Shown: positions 9,022 through 19,900 of the stretch, piece by piece
Layout of the letters: every line of letters begins with the position of its first letter
Numbering within the stretch: the stretch's first letter is position 1
Assembly (NCBI GenBank): GCA_945965395.1
Contig: CAMFND010000093.1
Span: forward strand, 1-64,000
From: an uncultured Bacteroides sp.
GTDB lineage: Bacteria; Bacteroidota; Bacteroidia; Bacteroidales; Bacteroidaceae
Direction of reading: 5' to 3'
Length of the DNA stretch: 64,000 nt
The notes under the pieces: model-generated
The model's database searches: none
What the model saw: the letters and a program-made list of their open reading frames with translations, nothing else
Told to the model about the DNA's origin: nothing
Translations under genes and position numbers: made by a program

Positions 9022-9147
9022 AAACGCAAGTGCGTTTCCACAAAAACGTACTTGCGCTTTAAGTAAAACGCCTAAGCGTTTTGATCAAAACGTCCTTGCG
9101 TTTCGGATAAAACGTACTTACGTTTTCTTCCAAACGCAAAGGCGTTT
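9022..9147. repeat. Six-unit palindrome array, AAACG/CGTTT arms, exact 22-bp pitch
   Basis: Six imperfect palindromes follow one another. Each contains CG-N6-CG inside A and T runs, for example AAACGCAAGTGCGTTT, AAAACGCCTAAGCGTTTT and AAAACGTACTTACGTTTT. Their symmetry centres fall at 9029.5, 9051.5, 9073.5, 9095.5, 9117.5 and 9139.5, exactly 22 bp apart. Arms are conserved while the central six bases vary. The array begins 8 bases after the ABC-F stop codon; read on the minus strand the last unit (9022-9037) is followed by a T run, so that unit can end transcription. The rest of the 8948-9155 gap is AT-rich leader of the acyltransferase gene. Confidence 0.9.
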
Positions 9148-9155
9148 TTTGAGTC

Positions 9156-10784
<1,629 letters not shown>

Positions 10785-10806
10785 CTACCTTTTTTGAATT
10801 ATGCGG

Positions 10807-10814
10807 CAAAGATA
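10807..10814 (-). promoter_or_regulatory. Promoter -7 box of the ABC-F gene
   Basis: CAAAGATA reads TATCTTTG on the minus strand, 32 bp before the ATG. No well-spaced -33 TTTG is seen. Confidence 0.6.
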
Positions 10815-11211
10815 CAAAATAACTCGTTCAAACACGGACAGATTTAAGAAGAATAATAAAAACTATTGGGATTTTGAGAAGACACGTACAAAAGAAGTAG
10901 CACCATCATAGAAACTTCATTTCTATAAAAAAGTCTAAAACAAAAGGTCATATCAAATATATACCTATTTTTGTCAAAATCACAATTACACTGAAAAGAA
11001 TCACTACAACCTCTCGATTTCATTTCACCCAAAAGACGAAAAAAAGAGGATGACCACAAACTAAACAAACGATATACTAACTAAAAGCACTATAAACAAC
11101 CAGAGTTAACCAAAATCACATGAATCTTATCCCTTAAAAACGAATCTGAAACAACCAAGAAAGTTCGTTTCTTACATGAACCTTTATTTCAACACCTTAA
11201 TAAAAAGAAAG
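10815..11211. other. AT-rich intergenic stretch without a gene
   Basis: About 400 bp of strongly AT-rich sequence between two divergent genes. The short minus-strand ORF at 10844-11068 has no ribosome site, signal or recognisable composition, and I do not support it. The stretch presumably holds the promoter of the TPR gene, but no clear TAnnTTTG box stands out close to its start. Confidence 0.5.
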
Positions 11212-11859
11212 ATGAAAAAGACATTAATTCCATTTTGCTTTATTATGTTTTCTATTGGACTGTATGGACAAAATTCAGACGATCTATCACGATTAGAGAA
11301 AGCCCCTGAAATATCTTCGTTATACAAATCCGCACTGCACTATGTACTTCTTTATGAAAATGATGTAGATTCCCTGACAAAAGCTCTCAATTATATTGAC
11401 AGAGCAATAGCCATTGATCCGAATATATCATACTCTTATTTATGGAAAGGTGAAATATTATTCCGTATAGGTAAAAAGAAAGAGTCGTTGAACTTGTTTT
11501 CTTCATTATGCGAAAAAGAAGACTGCATTTACCCTACATTATTTCTAACAGGTATGCTATACGAAAAGACAGGAGCTCCCCAGAAGGCTCTTGAATATTA
11601 CAACCGGGCATTAGATAAAAACACAACAGTATTGAAATCCACTGTATGCAGTTTGAAAGATTTCATATATAATCTCGTTATACGTTACTTCATAGATGGT
11701 AAGACGATGAGCATGGATGAAGTGAAATCTTTATTACCCAACCATTTGAAAAATACAAATGATAAAACAATACAAACAGAAGTTGAAAATTTATATAAAA
11801 ATCTTGACAAGGAGAATTATATAAATAACCTCTGGAATCATAATATGATGGAATATTAA
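11212..11859 (+). CDS. Exported TPR-repeat protein of unknown function
   Basis: About 215 residues. I start it at ATG 11212 (MKKTLIPFCFIMF) because this begins a clean signal peptide ending near GLYGQ; the track start adds a 12-residue tail. The mature protein has at least two TPR-like helical pairs: ALNYIDRAIAIDPNISYSYL, with the next helix FRIGKKKES, and YPTLFLTGMLYEKTG with KALEYYNRALDKN. Such repeats bind proteins; nothing indicates a partner. The gene is isolated and AT-rich compared with both neighbours, which suggests recent acquisition or weak selection. Confidence 0.75.
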   Translation: MKKTLIPFCFIMFSIGLYGQNSDDLSRLEKAPEISSLYKSALHYVLLYENDVDSLTKALNYIDRAIAIDPNISYSYLWKGEILFRIGKKKESLNLFSSLCEKEDCIYPTLFLTGMLYEKTGAPQKALEYYNRALDKNTTVLKSTVCSLKDFIYNLVIRYFIDGKTMSMDEVKSLLPNHLKNTNDKTIQTEVENLYKNLDKENYINNLWNHNMMEY

Positions 11860-11921
11860 TGAAAGAGTATATTGTTGATTATTAGATAAAATCTTTCTTA
11901 TAACATACAAGTTTCTGAAAA

Positions 11922-12680
11922 TCAGAACCAGTCTTTCAATTCCGAAGCCTTGGCCTTGCTGATGATGATTTTCTCGGGCACCGGCACTTTCAGGTTGATG
12001 GCCAACCGTCCGTTGAACCACAGGTTGATGTCGGATACGGCCTTCCGCGACACAATAAACTGGCGGTTGGCCCGGAAGAAATCGTGCGGATTCAATTGCT
12101 CGGCCAGTTCATCGAGCGACTGGGAGAAAACAAATTCTTTCCCCTCACTATCTACCGCCTTAACCAGCCCGTTGGAGATATAGAAATACTGGATAACCTC
12201 CACCGACACAGGTAGAAGTTTATCCCCCTTCACCGGCACCAGAAAATGTGTCTTGTAATTCTCTTCCTTTTTCAAACTACGGATAATGGCCGACAAGTCA
12301 GGCTGTTTTTCTTCCTTCACCTGTCCGCCCAGCAATTCCAGTTTGTGCATGGCCTCCTGCAAATCAGTCCGGCTGATGGGCTTGAGCAGATAGGCCACAC
12401 TGTTCACCTTAAAGGCCCGCAAGGCATATTCATCGTAAGCCGTAGTAAAGATAATGGGGCACGTGATGTCTACCTGCGCACAGATGTCGAAAGCTGAGCC
12501 GTCGGCCAGATGAATGTCCATAAACACCAGCTCCGGCATGGGATGCGTGCGAAACCACTCCACTCCGTCGAAAATACTGTCTACTTCGCCGACGATTTCA
12601 AAATCGGTATCCACTTCCTGCATTACGGCCTTCAGATTACGCAAGGCCGCTTTTTCATCTTCTATAATTAAAGTCTTCAT
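11922..12680 (-). CDS. LytTR-family response regulator
   Basis: A 252-residue cytoplasmic response regulator. Residues 1-120 form a receiver domain with acidic pocket IIEDE, phospho-acceptor Asp55 in VFMDIHLADG and the late lysine in YLLKPIS. Residues about 150-250 form a LytTR DNA-binding domain, with FFRANRQFIVSRKAVSDI typical of the family. Its start overlaps the sensor kinase stop by four bases (ATGA), and the pair sits downstream of an RND efflux operon on the same strand, so efflux genes are the likely target. Confidence 0.92.
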   Translation of the reverse strand: MKTLIIEDEKAALRNLKAVMQEVDTDFEIVGEVDSIFDGVEWFRTHPMPELVFMDIHLADGSAFDICAQVDITCPIIFTTAYDEYALRAFKVNSVAYLLKPISRTDLQEAMHKLELLGGQVKEEKQPDLSAIIRSLKKEENYKTHFLVPVKGDKLLPVSVEVIQYFYISNGLVKAVDSEGKEFVFSQSLDELAEQLNPHDFFRANRQFIVSRKAVSDINLWFNGRLAINLKVPVPEKIIISKAKASELKDWF

Positions 12681-13720
12681 ATCAAAGGCAGAATAACGGT
12701 GAAACGATGATTTTCCTCTTTTACGATTATGTCTTTTTTATACAGCAACTGATAGCGCTTGGCCAGATTTGCCAGTCCGATGCCCATTCCGGCACTCCCT
12801 CCCCGCTTGGGTTGAAGCGGATTACTCACCTCCACCGTGCCACCTTCGGCTATCACAGACACTGTCAACGGACGGCGGTTACTGATTTCATTGTGCTTCA
12901 CGGCATTCTCCACCAATAACTGCAGGGCCATGGGTGGCAGTTTCCGTGACATCAGTTCCGGATGAATACGGATGTCAAACTGAAGATTCTCTTCATAACG
13001 CACCTGCAAAAGATACATGTACGACTGTACAAACTCCATCTCCTCGCGCAAAGTCACAGAATGCGACTCGTTGTCCTGCAAGGTGTAGCGCATTACCCGC
13101 GACAGTTCTTCCAGATAGTGGCGGGCCTTATTGGGCGACTCCCGAATCAAAAGGTACAAGGTGTTCAGCGAGTTAAACAGCATGTGGGGGTTCAACTGGC
13201 TTTTCAAGGCTTCGTACTGATTGATGACATTCTCCATGCGCAACTGCTGGTTTTCGAGCAGCATCTTACGGCTCTTCCGGTTCTGATGGAAAAAGTAGCA
13301 GCTTCCCGTCACAATGCAGGTTATCAGGAAATCACGCAAGGGATGAAGATAATGATGAAGCATGGCATCAATGGCAGGCACATCGAAATGCTGATGCAGG
13401 TAAACAAAGCATTTGCCCAACAGGTTACTTACTACCCAGGTCAGCACAAATGAACAAACCACCTTTTTCCACCCGATAGAAACCATATCGCTATTGAAAC
13501 GGAACACGGCTTCATTCAGGAAAAAGAGAAAAAGAAGGGAAAGGTACGTGAACAGTACCTCATTGCCCACATCGGCCCAGTGCATACCCGGAAACGAAAG
13601 CCCGTCAGCCGAATACGGATTCGACAAGGTAATCAGTTCCGGGAAATGCGTAAGGAATGCCACCATGATGGAAATGGCATTCACTATCAGCACATATTTA
13701 TTGCTCCAGATTCGCTTCAT
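12677..13720 (-). CDS. Membrane sensor histidine kinase, LytS/YehU (His_kinase) type
   Basis: A 347-residue sensor. The N-terminal 140 residues hold four hydrophobic segments without a periplasmic domain of note, so the signal is probably sensed in or near the membrane. The phospho-acceptor His179 lies in SQLNPHMLFNSLNTLYLL, the signature of the His_kinase family that partners LytTR regulators. The ATPase part has LLVENAVKHN (N box) and GIGLANLAKRY (G box). It lies 9 bases after the adaptor gene and overlaps the regulator gene, so the efflux and signalling genes are probably co-transcribed. Confidence 0.92.
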   Translation of the reverse strand: MKRIWSNKYVLIVNAISIMVAFLTHFPELITLSNPYSADGLSFPGMHWADVGNEVLFTYLSLLFLFFLNEAVFRFNSDMVSIGWKKVVCSFVLTWVVSNLLGKCFVYLHQHFDVPAIDAMLHHYLHPLRDFLITCIVTGSCYFFHQNRKSRKMLLENQQLRMENVINQYEALKSQLNPHMLFNSLNTLYLLIRESPNKARHYLEELSRVMRYTLQDNESHSVTLREEMEFVQSYMYLLQVRYEENLQFDIRIHPELMSRKLPPMALQLLVENAVKHNEISNRRPLTVSVIAEGGTVEVSNPLQPKRGGSAGMGIGLANLAKRYQLLYKKDIIVKEENHRFTVILPLI

Positions 13721-13729
13721 GCTGCAAAG

Positions 13730-14647
13730 TTATTCATTTTTTGCCGACTTACGTGCCGACACATACATGCCGGGACGAAAATCTTTTTGCGGATGAGCCA
13801 CACGGGCATACACTTTGATGGAACGGTTGGCATTGTCTACCATCTGGTCAATGGAAACCAGTACGGCTTCGAAGGTTTCATTTCCCATTCCGTTTACATG
13901 GAACTCCATACGGTCGCCCACATTCAACTTATCCAGATCTTTTTCGTAGGCTGTAAGCTGCAGCATCGGGGCCTGCTTGTCAATCACATCGCACACGGGC
14001 TCACCTACATTGAAATATTTTCCTACGTTCACGTTCATGTTCGTGACATAGCCGTTTAAAGGTGCTTTTATTTCCAGATAAGGCTGAATACCTTTTGTCT
14101 GCAAGCTGCGGGCATCCACTCCCAAAATCAGCAACTGGGCCGCAGCTGCGTCCAGACGACTCTTCATCGACAAATATTCCGCCTTGCTCTGCTGCATCCG
14201 TTTTTGTGAAGCAGCCTCATGAGAAGCCAGATTCTGCTGGCGAAGATATTCTTTTTCCAGGAACTCTGTCTGCGCAGCTGCATCGAGCCAGGTTTGCTGC
14301 AAAGCTATGAATTCCGGATTCTCCAGTGTCAGGATGACCTGGTTTTTACGCACATAATCGCCCGGAAGGAAAGACACGCTGTGTACAGCCCCGCCCATAC
14401 TAAGAGTAATCGTTGCGTGTTGCTGTGGCGGTATCATCAAGATACCGTTAAAAGAAGGTGCATTGGCCACCTGAGTAGCTCCCGTAGTACCGTCCACTTT
14501 CAGGCTGTCAGCAGATGCCTGAAGACTGTCCTGCTGTACGGGCTGTACCGCTGTAGATTCATCGGATGTTTTTTCAGTGGCACCACCTCCGCAAGAGGCC
14601 ATCATCAGCGAGTAGCATAAGGCTGAGAAAAAAAGAATTTGTTTCAT
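13730..14647 (-). CDS. RND efflux adaptor lipoprotein (membrane fusion protein)
   Basis: A 305-residue periplasmic adaptor that joins the inner-membrane pump to the outer-membrane channel. The signal peptide ends in a lipobox (LMMASC, Cys19). It is followed by an acidic Ser/Thr-rich linker, the barrel-sandwich half motif VHSVSFLPGDYVRKNQVIL, an alpha-helical hairpin (residues about 110-170) and the second lipoyl half IKAPLNGYVTNMNVNVGKYF, then a beta-barrel. It resembles CusB/CzcB-type adaptors. It lies 20 bases downstream of the pump gene, in the same operon. Confidence 0.9.
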   Translation of the reverse strand: MKQILFFSALCYSLMMASCGGGATEKTSDESTAVQPVQQDSLQASADSLKVDGTTGATQVANAPSFNGILMIPPQQHATITLSMGGAVHSVSFLPGDYVRKNQVILTLENPEFIALQQTWLDAAAQTEFLEKEYLRQQNLASHEAASQKRMQQSKAEYLSMKSRLDAAAAQLLILGVDARSLQTKGIQPYLEIKAPLNGYVTNMNVNVGKYFNVGEPVCDVIDKQAPMLQLTAYEKDLDKLNVGDRMEFHVNGMGNETFEAVLVSIDQMVDNANRSIKVYARVAHPQKDFRPGMYVSARKSAKNE

Positions 14648-14667
14648 CTTGCTATGTTTTTTTATTT

Positions 14668-17600
14668 TTATTCGGTATATAATTCGATTTCCAACACGGA
14701 TACATTGTATGCATACACTGTCTCTATATAATTCCGGCGAATGTCACGGGAAGCATTCAGACTCTGCACAAACTCCGTAATGTTGATTTCACTTTCCTTG
14801 AACTTCATCAAGGCACTTTCCTGCAAGGCGTCCGCCTCTTTCAACGCAGCCTTGGCATAATAATCCAGGCTTTCCTGCTGCTGGCATACACGACGGTAAA
14901 GCTCCTCTACCTTGTTATTCAGTTGCACACGGTTCTGGTCGGCCTCCCACTGAGCAATCTGCAAGCTCACCTTTGCCTGCTTGCTGCGACTACGCTGCGG
15001 GAAGAACAGAATGGGGAAAGACACTCCCACCATCCACGAATTCAAGCCATTCAGCGGAGCAATTTTCTGACGGACATAACCCAACGAAAATTCCGGGAAG
15101 AACTTGCTCCGTTCTATCCGAAGCTGCGATTTCTTTTCCTGCACCTGACTGGCAAAATAGTTCAGATGAGGAGCCGAAAGCATCCGGTCTTGCAAGGACA
15201 GCGGAAGCACAGCCAATGAACTGTCATTGGGAACCACCTGCTCACCGGCATAACATGCCCAGGCGAAACGGCGGGAAGCCAGTTCCATCTCCTCCCGTGC
15301 CTGCAAGCTGCGAGTGTGGAGTTCGGCAGCAAGTGTCGCAATCATATTACGCTCCGTCTGGTCAATATCTCCCTGCTGGTAACGCAAGTCGCCGCTCTCA
15401 CGTAACTTCAAAGCCATTTCTTCTTGCGCTCCATACAAATGATATAGGTGGAAAGCATACTGATAATATACCCAGGCACGTTTCACTTCGGCCACAATCT
15501 CTTTCTTCACCATGTCACGGTAATGAGTACCAGTGGTTACCTGGGCATTCACCAGCGCATTCTTATAAAAAGGAGTCAGCAAAGAGCCTAACGACTGTTC
15601 TACGGCCAGTTCATTATCTTTCTTGTATTCGCCGTTCAACTGTCCCCAAGAATAGCTGAACGAGGTATTTCCTCCATCCCACACCTCACCACGTGCTGCG
15701 CGGCTGCGTTCAATCTCCGCACTGGCCATCTTCAGACGGGGATGATTCTGCAAGGCTATCTCTACCGCCTCATCCAGGGTAATTGCTTTCTGCGGAGTGA
15801 CTGCAGAAACAGATACGGCTGCGAGGAGCAACATACACGTCATACCTGCCTTGCGTCCCAACCGTGCACGGTGTTTTTTCCGGCCCCACAGATGGGCTAT
15901 CACATTTACCAGACGATAGAATACCGGAATGACAATCAGGGTCAAAACAGTAGATACTATCAGACCACCAATCACTACCGTGGCCAGCGGACGCTGTACC
16001 TCGGATCCGGCAGAAGTAGCTACGGCCATCGGCACAAAGCCCAACGAAGCGACCAGTCCGGTCAGGAAAACAGGCCTCAACAGATGAGGACATCCTTTTG
16101 CAATAATTCGGTTCGTACACATGGTATATGTTTTTTCTTTTCGCAAATCATTAAAATGGTTAATCATCAGAATACCGTTCAACACGGCTACACCAAACAG
16201 GGCAATGAATCCTACGCCGGCTGAAATACTGAACGGAAGTCCGCGCAGCCACAGAGCTACCACACCGCCAATCAGTGACAAGGGCACCGTAGAAAAGACA
16301 ACCAATGAATAGATGACACTGCGGAAAGCAAAGAACAGCAACAGCAGAATCAGCATCAGCGCAATTGGAATGACAATGCTCAGGGTACGCACGGCATTCT
16401 GCAAGTTCTCAAACTGTCCGCCGTATTCCCAGTAGTATCCCGGTTTCAACTTGATATTTTTTTCCAGAGAGGTACGTATCTGTTCTACTACCTGCTGAAT
16501 ATCGGCATCGCGCACATTGACCCCAATGACAATCCGTCGTTTGGTCGCATCGCGGTTAATCTGCAAAGGACCGTTTTCCAAATCAATGCTGGCTACCTCG
16601 CTGACCGGTATCTGAATACCTTCGCCCGTGCGGACAAACAGTTTGTCGATATTCAAGTCCTTCACCTTTTCGTTGTCCAGACGAAGTACCAGGTCGAAAC
16701 GACGCTCGTTCTCAAAAACTACCCCGGCGGTTTCTCCAGCGTATGCCGTACGAATAATGGAATTCAATTCTTCTATATCAATGCCATAACGGGCTATTTT
16801 AGAACGGTCATACTTCACCAACAATTGTGGAAGTCCCATGGCCTGCTCCACCAGCACATCGGCAGCTCCAGGCACCTGTTCCACGTATTTCGCAGCTTCT
16901 TTGGCCTTAGCATACAGTTCAGTCATATCCTCTCCATACAGCTTGATGGCAATGTCGGCTTTGGCACCCGTCATCAACTCATTGAAGCGCAACTGGATAG
17001 GCTGGCTGAAGTTGAACTCTGCCCCTTCCACCGTTTCCAATGACTTCTTCATCTTCTCTACCATCTCTGCCCGACTACTAGCCGATGTCCATTCGCTGAA
17101 AGGCTTCATCACAATCATCACGTCGGCATCTTCCACCGCCATCGGGTCGGTTGGGACCTCTGCAGTACCAATCTTGGCAACCACATGCTTGATTTCCGGG
17201 AAATCCTGTTTCAGTTTCTTTTCAGCCTCAAGCGACACCTCGATGCTGCGGCTCAATGAACTACCTGCCGGAAGCGTCATCTGCATGGCAAAGTCACCTT
17301 CGTCAAGAGTTGGAATAAACTCGGCACCCAAGCGGGTAAACAGAAAGAACGAAAGTATTAATAAGGTAAAGGCTGACACCAGCGTACCCCATACATGCAA
17401 CAGACAGAAGTCCAGTGTCCGGCGATATACACGGTTCAATTTCTCAAAGAAGCGATCGGCCAATGTCGGTTTTACCGATACCGTACGTTTCAGGAACAAG
17501 GAAGCCATCATCGGCACATAAGTCAGCGACAGCAGCAAGGCACCGATAATACAGAAGACCAGCGTCTTGGCCATCGGAGTAAAGTATTTTCCTTCGATTC

Positions 17601-19002
17601 CGGTCAAAGTCAATATAGGGAAGAACACTATCAGAATAATCAGAACGGCAAACGTGGCGCTTCGTACGACATTACCGGCTCCTTTCTCCACCTCTGCATC
17701 CATTTCTTCTTTGCTAAGAGTACGTCCCATCAACCGACGGCCATAGATATGTGCCAAAATTCCTTCCAATATCACAATGGAACCATCTACCACAATACCA
17801 AAGTCGATGGCTCCCAAACTCATCAGGTTGGCAGATACACCGAACACCCGCATCAGGATAAAGGCAAAAAGCATAGCTAACGGGATTACGGAAGCCACAA
17901 TCAATCCTGCACGGACATTGCCGAGGAACAGAATCAATACCAAGAACACAATAATGGCTCCTTCCACCAGGTTGCGGATAACTGTCGAAATGTTACGGTT
18001 CACCAGTTCCGAGCGATTCAGATAAGGTTCTACACTGACTCCTTCGGGAAGCATCTTCTGTACCTTCGCCACGCGTTTCTCCAACTCCTGCGTGACCACA
18101 TTGGCATTGGCGCCCTTTAGCATCATGGCAATACCTCCCACGCATTCGCCTTCTCCATCCTTGGTCATAGCACCAAAACGCTTGGGAGCCCCATAGCGTA
18201 CTTTAGCAATGTCACTCACATGTACAGGGATTCCTCCACGATTGGTCACGACAATCTGTTCAATATCTTTCAAGTCGGCAATCATACCTTCCGAACGGAT
18301 GTAATAGGCACGGTTCACCTTTTCTATATAACTACCTCCAGTATTCTGGTTGTTGCGGCTCAATGCATCGTACACATCGCTGATGGTGATATTGAGCGAA
18401 TACAAAGCATCCGGATCGACAGCCACTTCATATTGCTTCAGGTATCCTCCGAAACTGTTGATTTCCACAATGCCCGGAATGCCCGAAAGCTGTCTTTTCA
18501 CAATCCAGTCTTGAATGGTACGCAACTCCATGGCATCATACTTGTCCTCATACCCAGGAGCTACTTTCAGTACATACTGGTAGATTTCACCCAAACCGGT
18601 GGTAATGGGCATCATCTCCGGCACACCCAACTCCGAAGGTATTTCTCCGGCCACGGTTTGTATCTGCTCATTCACCAGCTGACGGGTATCCAGTGTGGGC
18701 ACACTTTCCTTGAACACCACGGTCACCAGCGACAAGCCGAAACGGGATACGGAACGTATTTCCTCCACATTCATGATGTTGCTCATGGCCACTTCTATCG
18801 GAAAAGTAATCAACTGTTCCACCTCCTGAGGGGCCAAAGTGGGCGACACGGTAACAATCTGTACCTGATTATTGGTAATGTCGGGCACTGCATCGATGGG
18901 CAATGTCAGCATTGAATAAATGCCCCCAATCATTAAAAACAAGGTTGTCAGCACGACAAACAGTTTTTTTCGAATTGAAAAACGGACTATTTTCTTAAAC
19001 AT
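14668..19002 (-). CDS. Heavy-metal RND pump fused to a TolC-type outer-membrane factor
   Basis: A single 1444-residue ORF. Residues 1 to about 1045 are a complete CusA/CzcA-type (HME) RND transporter: LPIDAVPDITNNQVQIVT at the N-terminus, GAIDFGIVVDGSIVILEGI in the fourth membrane segment, and two periplasmic porter domains. Residues 1054-1444 form an outer-membrane efflux protein starting after an internal signal-like segment (MTCMLLLAAVSVSAV), with ITLDEAVEIALQNHPRL and long helices. Pump and channel are normally separate genes. The internal ATG at 15841-15843 could be a second start, or the segment may be cut by signal peptidase. A promoter box precedes it. Substrates are probably divalent or monovalent metal ions. 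Confidence 0.9.
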   Translation of the reverse strand: MFKKIVRFSIRKKLFVVLTTLFLMIGGIYSMLTLPIDAVPDITNNQVQIVTVSPTLAPQEVEQLITFPIEVAMSNIMNVEEIRSVSRFGLSLVTVVFKESVPTLDTRQLVNEQIQTVAGEIPSELGVPEMMPITTGLGEIYQYVLKVAPGYEDKYDAMELRTIQDWIVKRQLSGIPGIVEINSFGGYLKQYEVAVDPDALYSLNITISDVYDALSRNNQNTGGSYIEKVNRAYYIRSEGMIADLKDIEQIVVTNRGGIPVHVSDIAKVRYGAPKRFGAMTKDGEGECVGGIAMMLKGANANVVTQELEKRVAKVQKMLPEGVSVEPYLNRSELVNRNISTVIRNLVEGAIIVFLVLILFLGNVRAGLIVASVIPLAMLFAFILMRVFGVSANLMSLGAIDFGIVVDGSIVILEGILAHIYGRRLMGRTLSKEEMDAEVEKGAGNVVRSATFAVLIILIVFFPILTLTGIEGKYFTPMAKTLVFCIIGALLLSLTYVPMMASLFLKRTVSVKPTLADRFFEKLNRVYRRTLDFCLLHVWGTLVSAFTLLILSFFLFTRLGAEFIPTLDEGDFAMQMTLPAGSSLSRSIEVSLEAEKKLKQDFPEIKHVVAKIGTAEVPTDPMAVEDADVMIVMKPFSEWTSASSRAEMVEKMKKSLETVEGAEFNFSQPIQLRFNELMTGAKADIAIKLYGEDMTELYAKAKEAAKYVEQVPGAADVLVEQAMGLPQLLVKYDRSKIARYGIDIEELNSIIRTAYAGETAGVVFENERRFDLVLRLDNEKVKDLNIDKLFVRTGEGIQIPVSEVASIDLENGPLQINRDATKRRIVIGVNVRDADIQQVVEQIRTSLEKNIKLKPGYYWEYGGQFENLQNAVRTLSIVIPIALMLILLLLFFAFRSVIYSLVVFSTVPLSLIGGVVALWLRGLPFSISAGVGFIALFGVAVLNGILMINHFNDLRKEKTYTMCTNRIIAKGCPHLLRPVFLTGLVASLGFVPMAVATSAGSEVQRPLATVVIGGLIVSTVLTLIVIPVFYRLVNVIAHLWGRKKHRARLGRKAGMTCMLLLAAVSVSAVTPQKAITLDEAVEIALQNHPRLKMASAEIERSRAARGEVWDGGNTSFSYSWGQLNGEYKKDNELAVEQSLGSLLTPFYKNALVNAQVTTGTHYRDMVKKEIVAEVKRAWVYYQYAFHLYHLYGAQEEMALKLRESGDLRYQQGDIDQTERNMIATLAAELHTRSLQAREEMELASRRFAWACYAGEQVVPNDSSLAVLPLSLQDRMLSAPHLNYFASQVQEKKSQLRIERSKFFPEFSLGYVRQKIAPLNGLNSWMVGVSFPILFFPQRSRSKQAKVSLQIAQWEADQNRVQLNNKVEELYRRVCQQQESLDYYAKAALKEADALQESALMKFKESEINITEFVQSLNASRDIRRNYIETVYAYNVSVLEIELYTE

Positions 19003-19030
19003 TTTCTTGTGTATTGATTGATGATGGAAA

Positions 19031-19038
19031 CAAAATTA
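19031..19038 (-). promoter_or_regulatory. Promoter -7 box of the RND efflux operon
   Basis: CAAAATTA reads TAATTTTG on the minus strand, 29 bp before the pump ATG. It is divergent from the grpE promoter 145 bp away. Confidence 0.55.
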
Positions 19039-19182
19039 CCTCACACCACACAATAAAAGCCCTACAAACGTGCGAAGCTGACAAATCAAGGGTTGAACTG
19101 ACCTATCAGGATGATGAAATGCCAAAATCGGGAGTACACGTGTAATCTTCGTTTTTTCTATGTCAGTGTGGCAGTTTTTTAT

Positions 19183-19190
19183 TATTTTTG
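19183..19190 (+). promoter_or_regulatory. grpE-dnaJ promoter -7 box
   Basis: TATTTTTG matches TAnnTTTG and lies about 90 bp before the grpE ATG, leaving an AT-rich leader. I see no CIRCE-type heat-shock operator. Confidence 0.5.
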
Positions 19191-19279
19191 CAGCCAATTT
19201 GAATAAAACTGCCATTAAGGCACGAAATTTGTTAGAGGGAAAAGAAAACTATTCAAACGAAAATAAAAACCATTAAGAT

Positions 19280-19885
19280 ATGAACAACGAAAATAAAAAT
19301 CCAAACGTGGAAGAAGAATTGAAAAAGCAGTCACAAGAAGCTGCCGAGAATGAACAAACGACTTCCGAAGCATCAGAAGCACAGGAAAATGCCTCTTCAG
19401 AAGAAAAGGAACTGACTGCCGAAGAAAAGTTAGGAAAAGAACTGGAAGAAGCTCAGAAAGTCATCGAAGAGCAGAAAGACAAATACCTGCGTCTGTCTGC
19501 TGAATTCGACAACTTCCGCAAACGTACCTTAAAGGAAAAAGCTGAATTAATCAAAAACGGAGGAGAAAAAGCCATCAATGCTATCCTGCCGATTCTGGAC
19601 GATTTGGAACGTGCGCTGCAGAACATGCAGAAGGCAGAAGACGTGAAAGCCATTTATGAGGGAGTGGAACTGATTTACCAGAAGTTCTTGAAAAACCTAC
19701 ATCAGGAAGGCTTGGAAAAGATGGAACCTGTGGGCGAAGCATTCGATACTGACTTCCATGAAGCTGTGGCTTTGGTGCCTGCTCCAAGCGAAGAACAGAA
19801 AGGAAAGGTACTGGATTGTGTACAGACCGGATATAAACTGAACGAAAAAGTCATCCGCCATGCAAAAGTGGTGGTTGCCCAATAA
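19280..19885 (+). CDS. grpE: Nucleotide exchange factor GrpE
   Basis: GrpE releases ADP from DnaK in the protein-folding cycle. The 201-residue protein has an acidic, low-complexity N-terminus rich in Glu, Asn and Ser, then a long coiled coil (about residues 50-110) and the beta domain. Family marks are LRLSAEFDNFRKRT, LPILDDLERAL and the C-terminal GYKLNEKVIRHAKVVVA. The dnaJ gene starts 15 bases downstream. dnaK is not in the window. Confidence 0.96.
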   Translation: MNNENKNPNVEEELKKQSQEAAENEQTTSEASEAQENASSEEKELTAEEKLGKELEEAQKVIEEQKDKYLRLSAEFDNFRKRTLKEKAELIKNGGEKAINAILPILDDLERALQNMQKAEDVKAIYEGVELIYQKFLKNLHQEGLEKMEPVGEAFDTDFHEAVALVPAPSEEQKGKVLDCVQTGYKLNEKVIRHAKVVVAQ

Positions 19886-19900
19886 TAAACAGGTATAGTC

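Noticed and set aside
9022-9147. The palindrome arrays as CRISPR arrays.
   Set aside because: Units are 16-20 bp with two to six bases between them, so there is no room for spacers, and no cas gene is present.
14668-19002. The pump/channel fusion as two genes merged by a sequencing error.
   Set aside because: The frame is open throughout and the joint has a well-formed linker and signal-like segment. A missed stop cannot be excluded without reads, so it is kept as a fusion and flagged.
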